From NCBI GenBank assembly GCA_022497155.1, contig MU385736.1, positions 310,001 through 374,000 of the forward strand: 64,000 nt of DNA. The letters are read 5' to 3'. Numbering within the stretch: the stretch's first letter is position 1; each line of letters opens with the position of its first letter. The translations under genes were made by a program, and so were the position numbers. Shown here piece after piece: positions 58,388-64,000 of this stretch. Source of the stretch: Whalleya microplaca (taxonomy: Eukaryota > Ascomycota > Sordariomycetes > Xylariales > Xylariaceae). The notes below the pieces were generated by a model. It ran no database searches, had not been told where the DNA came from, and saw only the letters and a list, made by a program, of their open reading frames with translations.

Positions 58388-61300
58388 ATGTTCTCCTCGC
58401 TGAAGAGTTTCTCCTCTAACATCAACTCCAACTACTCCGTATCCCCGACCATAACCTCGACCGCCGGCGCCTGGAAGATATACGATGCGAAGAAGAAATC
58501 GACAGGCAAGACGTACTCCGTCTTCGTCTTCGACAAGAAGTCTCTAGACGGGCATGGTGAGCAGCCCACATATTAGCACGAAGAACATTAGGCGCAGCCC
58601 AGTGGCTTGCAAGCTGTTTTTCATGCTTCGCATAAGGACGGGATTCATAATCATATGTAGGGAACAGCCTTGGTCGTTCCGGCGCATCAGCGTTCAAGCG
58701 CGCTACCGAAGAGGTAAGCTTCCTTAGCGATGGGAGAGATATTCCAATACGGAACCGCCGCTTTTCGGGTTCAATACTATATCTGGCGCCCGTTGCTGAT
58801 TCATGAATAGGTAGTGGAGCGCCTGAAGAAAGAAGCCTCATCTCTGGCCCGACTGCGTCACCCGAGCATTCTCGAATTGGTAGAGCCTGTCGAAGATACC
58901 AGGGGAGGGGGGCTCCAGTTCGTTACCGAAGCTATCACCACATCACTAGCGAGCCTCTTGCAGGAGAAAGACGATCAGGAAAGGTCCGGCGGGCCTGGGG
59001 GCCGTTCTAGTCGCTACGTCACCGAGGACTCTGATGGAACCAGACGGCGACGTGAGATAGAAATCGATGAACTTGAGATACAAAAGGGGTTGCTTCAAAT
59101 AAGCAAGGCTCTGGAGTTCCTTCATGAAAATGCCGGCCTCGTCCACGCAAATCTAACCCCAGATGCTATTTTGATCAACTCGAAGGTGAGTCGATACGAA
59201 CCCCCTATATTTTTAAGCTTTTCTACCAAAGTTTATCTCATCTTCGGCAAAAGCCGCAGCAACTCTCAGCCTGTGGGGTTATAATCAGATATGCCTAGCT
59301 AACCCGTTGTTAGTCTGATTGGAAAGTCAGTGGCTTGGCCTTCTGTAGTCCACCGGAGGGCTCGACGAAGCCAACCTCTGTGCAGCCCATCCACCTGTCT
59401 GAAGTTCTCAACTTAGATCCTCGGCTTCCTCGACATGTACAGCTTAATCTTGATTATACTTCTCCTGACTTTGTCCTCGACAATAATCTGACTACATCTG
59501 CGGATATGTTCTCGTTGGGGCTTTTATGCATCGCCTTATATAATTCACCTCACCGGTCTCCTATAGACAGCAGTGGGAGCATATCGGCCTATAGAAGGAT
59601 ATTTACCTCATCTTCGACTGTACCATCTACTGGAAATGGCTTTCTGTCAAAGAGGCCGCTTCCTAGGGATCTCTCGGCGCACGTGCTGCCGCGGTTGATA
59701 ACACGACGAGCGGCGCAACGTATGGGGGCTAGAGAATTTCAGGAGAGCGAATATTTTGACAACATATTGGTTTCAACAATTCGATTCCTTGACGCATTCC
59801 CTGCCAAGACACCCAACGAAAAGGCTCAGTTTATGAGGGGACTGAACAAGGTTCTGCCGTCTTTTCCAAAATCGGTTATGGAGAAGAAGGTGCTGCCGGC
59901 GCTGTTGGAAGAACTGAAAGACAGAGATCTATTGTCTCTCATCCTACAGAACATTTTCAAGATCATGGACTTATTACCGTCGCCCAGGCGGGCGTTTGGG
60001 GAGCAAATACGGCCAAGGCTCAAGGAGATATTCACTATGAACGCAAAGCAGGCACAAGAGAAAGATCCAGCCAGGGATGCTGGACTAATGGTCGTTTTGG
60101 AAAACACTGGCCTGATTGCTGAGAACACATCGGGCAAGGAGTTTAAGGATGGTAAGTTTATTTTATTGCATATCGGTTCTGTCGAGCACACCTAGGTGTC
60201 ACCTTTGACTATTGGCACGTAACTAATCAAATCTTCTAGATGTATTACCCATTCTCTTAGCCGCCGTTGAGTCCCCGACGCCCTCGCTTGTTGATGCTGC
60301 ATTACGAGGTCTTCCGGTCATCCTGCCAGTCCTTGACTTCAGCACGATCAAGAATGAGCTGTTTCCCGTCATTGCTGCTGTTTTTAGCAAAACCAACAGT
60401 CTAGCGATTAAGGTTCGAGGTTGTCGGGCTTTTGTCATTCTCTGTGGTGGTTCCAACGATTCGTTGTCCATGGACGATGGTCTTGATGGTCTTGCCCCTG
60501 AGAAGAAAAAGAAGACATCGTCATCAAGCGCTCTCGACAAGTACACGATGCAAGAGAAGATCGTTCCATTAATCAAGGTCATCAAAACCAAGGAGCCTGC
60601 AGTCATGATGGCGGCTCTCGATGTTCTACGGGTGATTGGTGACAATGCAGATGCCGACTTCGTGGCTACGGATATCATTCCTCTCCTGTGGAATATGAGT
60701 TTAGGGCCTTTACTCGACCTTAAACAATTCCAGTCATTCATGACGCTCATCAAGTCGCTTTCGAGGAAAGTCGAAGATGAGCAAAGCAAGAAATTGCAGG
60801 AACTCTCCGCTGTCAACGGCGGAAGGGCTCCGACTCCCAACGAGGATTTCCTCGCCTTCGGAGGCGTGACTGGGACAACATTTGATGCCACAAACGGCGG
60901 GACGGAGAACGACTTCGAGCAGCTGGTCAAGGGCAAATCAACCCGAACGTCGAGTAGCCCGATGGACACAGGCTGGAATCCAGCTCCGGCAGCGGCAGCG
61001 GCGACTGCCTCCCCACCGGTTGCATCGCCACAATTCTCATGGTCAACGCCGAGTCCCACCGTCAGCCCTCCTCCCCCTACCGGCTCCTTCGGCGCGACGA
61101 CGGCCGCTCGATCCTCGTTCCGCACCGTCACGCCGGACCTGACTCAACTCGGCGCGCTGACTCCCACATCGACGCAGTTCTCGCAGCCCCTGCAGCCCGC
61201 CGCGAACAGCAGCACTACTACGCAGAGCAAGCCGAGCTCCTCCACCGTCAACTGGTCCACCCCCGCTGCGGCGGTAACGGCCAACCCCTGGGCCTCCTCG

Positions 61301-61747
61301 AACCCGCCGGCCTCCTCGTTCGGCGGCATGGCCTCGGGCATGTCGAACCTGAACCTCGGACAATCGTCCAGACCCTCCCTCAACCAGACCTCCACCTCCT
61401 CCTCCTTCTCCCTGGCCCCGCCGCCGTCGGCCGGCAGCAACTCGAGCTTCTCCCTGCCCCCGCCCCCGGGCGCGCCGCAGAGGAATATCTCTGCGTCCTC
61501 GTCCTTCGGACAGCCGTCTCCGGCTTTTGGTGGCTTGGCTCAGCCGTCGCCTGGGAGTATGGCGGCTATGATGGGCTCGGGGGGTATTGGGGGGCATAAG
61601 AGTATGAATAGCATGGGTAGTATGATGGGGGGAGGCGGTGGTGGTATGAAGGCTAGTCAGCCGGTGGTGTCGCAGCAGTCTCAGCAGCAGCATCAGCAGC
61701 AGCAAGCTCAGAAGTCGGGTTTGGATAAGTACGAGAGTCTGCTATAG
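58388..61747 (+). CDS. SCY1-like pseudokinase, SCYL2 type
   Basis: Five exons: 58388-58556, 58661-58713, 58811-59185, 59314-60151 and 60240-61747, giving 980 residues. The N-terminal kinase-like domain (about 25-330) keeps the fold (WKIYDAKKKSTGKTYSVFVF, EVVERLKKEASSLARLRHPS) but is degenerate. The catalytic loop reads LVHANLTPDAIL, with Asn in place of the usual HRD Asp, and the DFG position is VSGLAF. So it should be inactive. HEAT-like repeats follow (about 370-650; FPKSVMEKKVLPALLEELKD, TIKNELFPVIAAVFSKTNSL, MQEKIVPLIKVIKTKEPAVM). A Ser/Pro/Gly/Gln-rich disordered tail ends the protein. Human SCYL2 (CVAK104) works in clathrin-mediated trafficking at the trans-Golgi and endosomes; a similar role is inferred here. 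Confidence 0.92.
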
Positions 61748-64000
61748 GGGGAACGAGAGCGGTTGGTGGTGGTGGTGGTGGTAGAAAGTAGGAGTAGTAG
61801 GATGAGAAAAGGGCTATCTTGTCTCTCTCTCGTTGATTGAGTTGAGTCTCTACTTAATGTGTTGTACGTTTACCGGTTGGGCATTTGTGCGTGTGTGTGT
61901 TGATAGATATAGCGAAGCGGCATGGCATGGCATGGCATTATTGTGGTTGTTGGAGGAGGCCCTGAGGTTTGTGCCATAGTAGTCATCTAGGTACCTATAG
62001 GTTATGTAGAAGCATTGTGGGATTGATATTGGGAAGTTGAGGCTTATGAATAGTATCTATCATGTTTGGGAGTTTATGAGACGTGGACATGTCACTTGTG
62101 TTGTTGCATGGTTTCCTTGAGAGCGAGATGAAGTCATAGCTCTGCATTCTGGATTGGTTTCTTTGATCGTTCACATGTTTATGAATTACAAGGACTGTGA
62201 GCAATGTCTAGAAGTATCAAAAGGCGTCTCGCACATAAGCATTACTAAAGAGGTGGAAACATTTACTAATACTTGAGAAGCATCTTAGGAGATGCCCTTT
62301 GGATAGCATATCCTCGTACCAGGGCTTTTTCATACATACATCAGGGTGATAAGCAAAGCATTATCTTAGAAGGCTTTCTACTACATAATTACGATATACC
62401 GATATATAATCTTGAGTAGGGACTCAATGTTTATTTCTAAGTGTGCTAATACCTTTCCGCAGAGTGCTTGCGAACGACTCCTAAGGCGAGATGTTAGAAA
62501 GAGATTCGCCACTTAAAACGTCTCAATCCCTAACTAGTGTCCACGGTTCTACAGGCAGGATCTCCATGATGGAGGAAGGCGATCTTGTGATGAATAGGTA
62601 CTCAAGTCTATGTGATTTTCTGTGTGCATGGCCTACGGGATGGCTGATTTGTTTATAGGAGGGTATCAATTCACCTAAATTGAACAGCTGCAGTTCTTAT
62701 ATAAGCTTACAGTCTCTTCTCTCTCTGCGCATTTCGGATGCGAGGAGAAACGGAGATATTTTCGTAGGGTTTACAAAGCTCATAGGGCAGGGACGGAGGT
62801 CAATACAACGTAACGTAGAATGCACTTGCAAACCGACTCGGCATCGCATCGCATCGATCCTCCTGCAGGTCTATTCCTCCAACTTATACCCTATCTAGCC
62901 CGCATATCTATCTCTCCATCCATTGGCCGCCGCGAGTGAGTAACTCACTTATCTAACCTACTTATATATAGTTACCTACAGACCTACCTACACATAATAC
63001 GTGTATATGCACATACTGCCACAGACTAGGGCGGCGATAACCTGGGGTCCGGGGCGCACGGGGCGCGCAAGTCGAAGGCGCAAGCGCATGTCGCATCGCA
63101 GGCGCCAAGCGCCCGGTGAGTAAGTGAGCGCAGTTTTCTCCCCGTTTGCAGCCATGTAGGCTGGCGTTGGGTATTTATATGGGATATGGACATAGGTAGC
63201 AAGTTGGGTACATACGTAATACATGCCCTCTATATATAGGCTGGGTCGTATTATCTGATGGAGGGTATTGTCGCACGGCAGGCAACTAATAATAATCTAA
63301 TTCCTTCCATGGTTACCAAGATGCCTGCTTACCTACCTGCCTACTGGTTGATGGACCTCCGGATGCTTGGTGGGTATGCAGGCTAGATAAAGAGGAGATA
63401 GAAAAGGGTATCATTCCTAAGGATTGAGGTTGGTTGGTTGGTTGGCTTGTTGCCAACTAGTTAGGAAATTCGAATACGTTGGTAGGCGCGTGGATACAAG
63501 TGAGGCGGTAGTTGTCTGAATCCGGACTCTTCAAAGAAGGAAATCGAATTACAAAGTTGGAGTTAACGTTAACATAGATGTTGGTTGGTGATAGTGATGA
63601 GTGTCATAGTGTTGGTGATGGGTTGACTCACATTGTGGAAAGAGTTGGAGACTGGGAGAATACTACCCAGAGTGCAAGGCGAGCAGGGGAAGAAGAAGTC
63701 GGGGTGAGTGATTGGTTACTTGCCACTTTCATGACTATTGATGGCTTTCGGTCTGATGAAGAAATGTCCTCAAAATGGAATGAAATTTCATCCAGCATTT
63801 AATTAATTAGACTTATTACTTGCTTGCTACAGCCCTACAATTAGAAAACTGCGGTTGCGCAATCTGTGCAATGTCACCACTGTGGCATGATGGAGTCGCA
63901 ATATACTTGTGCAATACTATAATAAGTTACCGGCTTACACAAGTGCAGATAAATGATTAATTCCAAGTGGGCCGCGTTTAGTCCAGAAAGGGATGATTAG
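61748..64000. other. Gene-free 3' end of the window, 2.25 kb
   Basis: The start is the SCYL2 3' flank with GGT repeats (about 61,763-61,780) and four GGCAT units (61,919-61,938). The rest is AT-rich with frequent CCTA/TAGG words (62.9-63.4 kb). No open frame shows a recognisable motif, and no RNA gene was seen. Confidence 0.5.

Noticed and set aside
62680..62898. 72-codon plus-strand open stretch
   Set aside because: No motif or homology recognised, in an AT-rich spacer.

Overview
The window is nuclear DNA from a filamentous ascomycete (Pezizomycotina). Genes are split by many short GT-AG introns, mostly 50-170 nt. The proteins are eukaryotic housekeeping types with fungal-specific versions: Bud22, seipin, F-BAR/SH3, the complex I ESSS subunit and DUF1996. 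Several uncharacterised families here, such as the F-box-like protein at 12.8-15.6 kb, are ones I associate with Sordariomycetes. That class-level placement is a recollection, not something I could test. I built the gene models by hand from reading frame, splice sites and family motifs. Exon coordinates are given in each entry, and exon phases sum to whole codons except where stated.

Layout. 0-0.4 kb: 5' end of a minus-strand F-box gene cut by the window edge. 2.5-7.6 kb (-): ankyrin/RCC1/BTB protein of the IBTK/Btb3 type. 9.8-11.2 kb (+): mitochondrial 2-oxodicarboxylate carrier in eight exons. 12.8-15.6 kb (+): F-box-like protein with an acidic tail carrying several SUMO-interacting-like motifs. 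16.4-17.9 kb (-): Bud22. 18.7-19.9 kb (+): short-chain dehydrogenase. 23.5-24.6 kb (+): oxoglutarate/malate carrier. 25.0-26.1 kb (-): methyltransferase-like membrane protein. 27.0-28.6 kb (+): cytochrome P450. 29.3-31.4 kb (+): DHA2-type MFS transporter.

32.9-34.6 kb (+): amidoligase with an in-frame TAG that an alternative 51-nt intron could remove. 35.8-37.6 kb (-): secreted DUF1996 protein in ten exons, one of only 12 nt. 38.6-39.2 kb: broken DUF6923-like relic. 40.4-44.2 kb (+): Cdc15/Imp2-like F-BAR/SH3 protein with about 31 hexapeptide repeats. 44.7-46.2 kb (+): seipin. 47.9-49.7 kb (+): DUF7918-like acidic protein. 51-53.6 kb (+): secreted class C beta-lactamase-family serine hydrolase with an unresolved 5' end. 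54.8-55.5 kb (+): complex I ESSS/NDUFB11 subunit. 56.0-57.4 kb (-): mitochondrial branched-chain aminotransferase. 58.4-61.7 kb (+): SCYL2-like pseudokinase. 61.7-64 kb: no gene seen.

Functionally this is mixed core-genome territory: two mitochondrial carriers, complex I, BCAT, ribosome biogenesis, lipid droplet, cytokinesis and trafficking genes. A more variable stretch of about 18-39 kb holds the SDR, P450, MFS pump, amidoligase, DUF1996 gene, a relic gene and long gene-poor gaps. I saw no PKS or NRPS backbone gene, tRNA, rRNA, CRISPR array or intact transposon. The most unusual observations are the F-box/SIM protein, the amidoligase TAG/intron question, two exons of 11 and 12 nt, two GC-AG introns and the hexapeptide repeat array.
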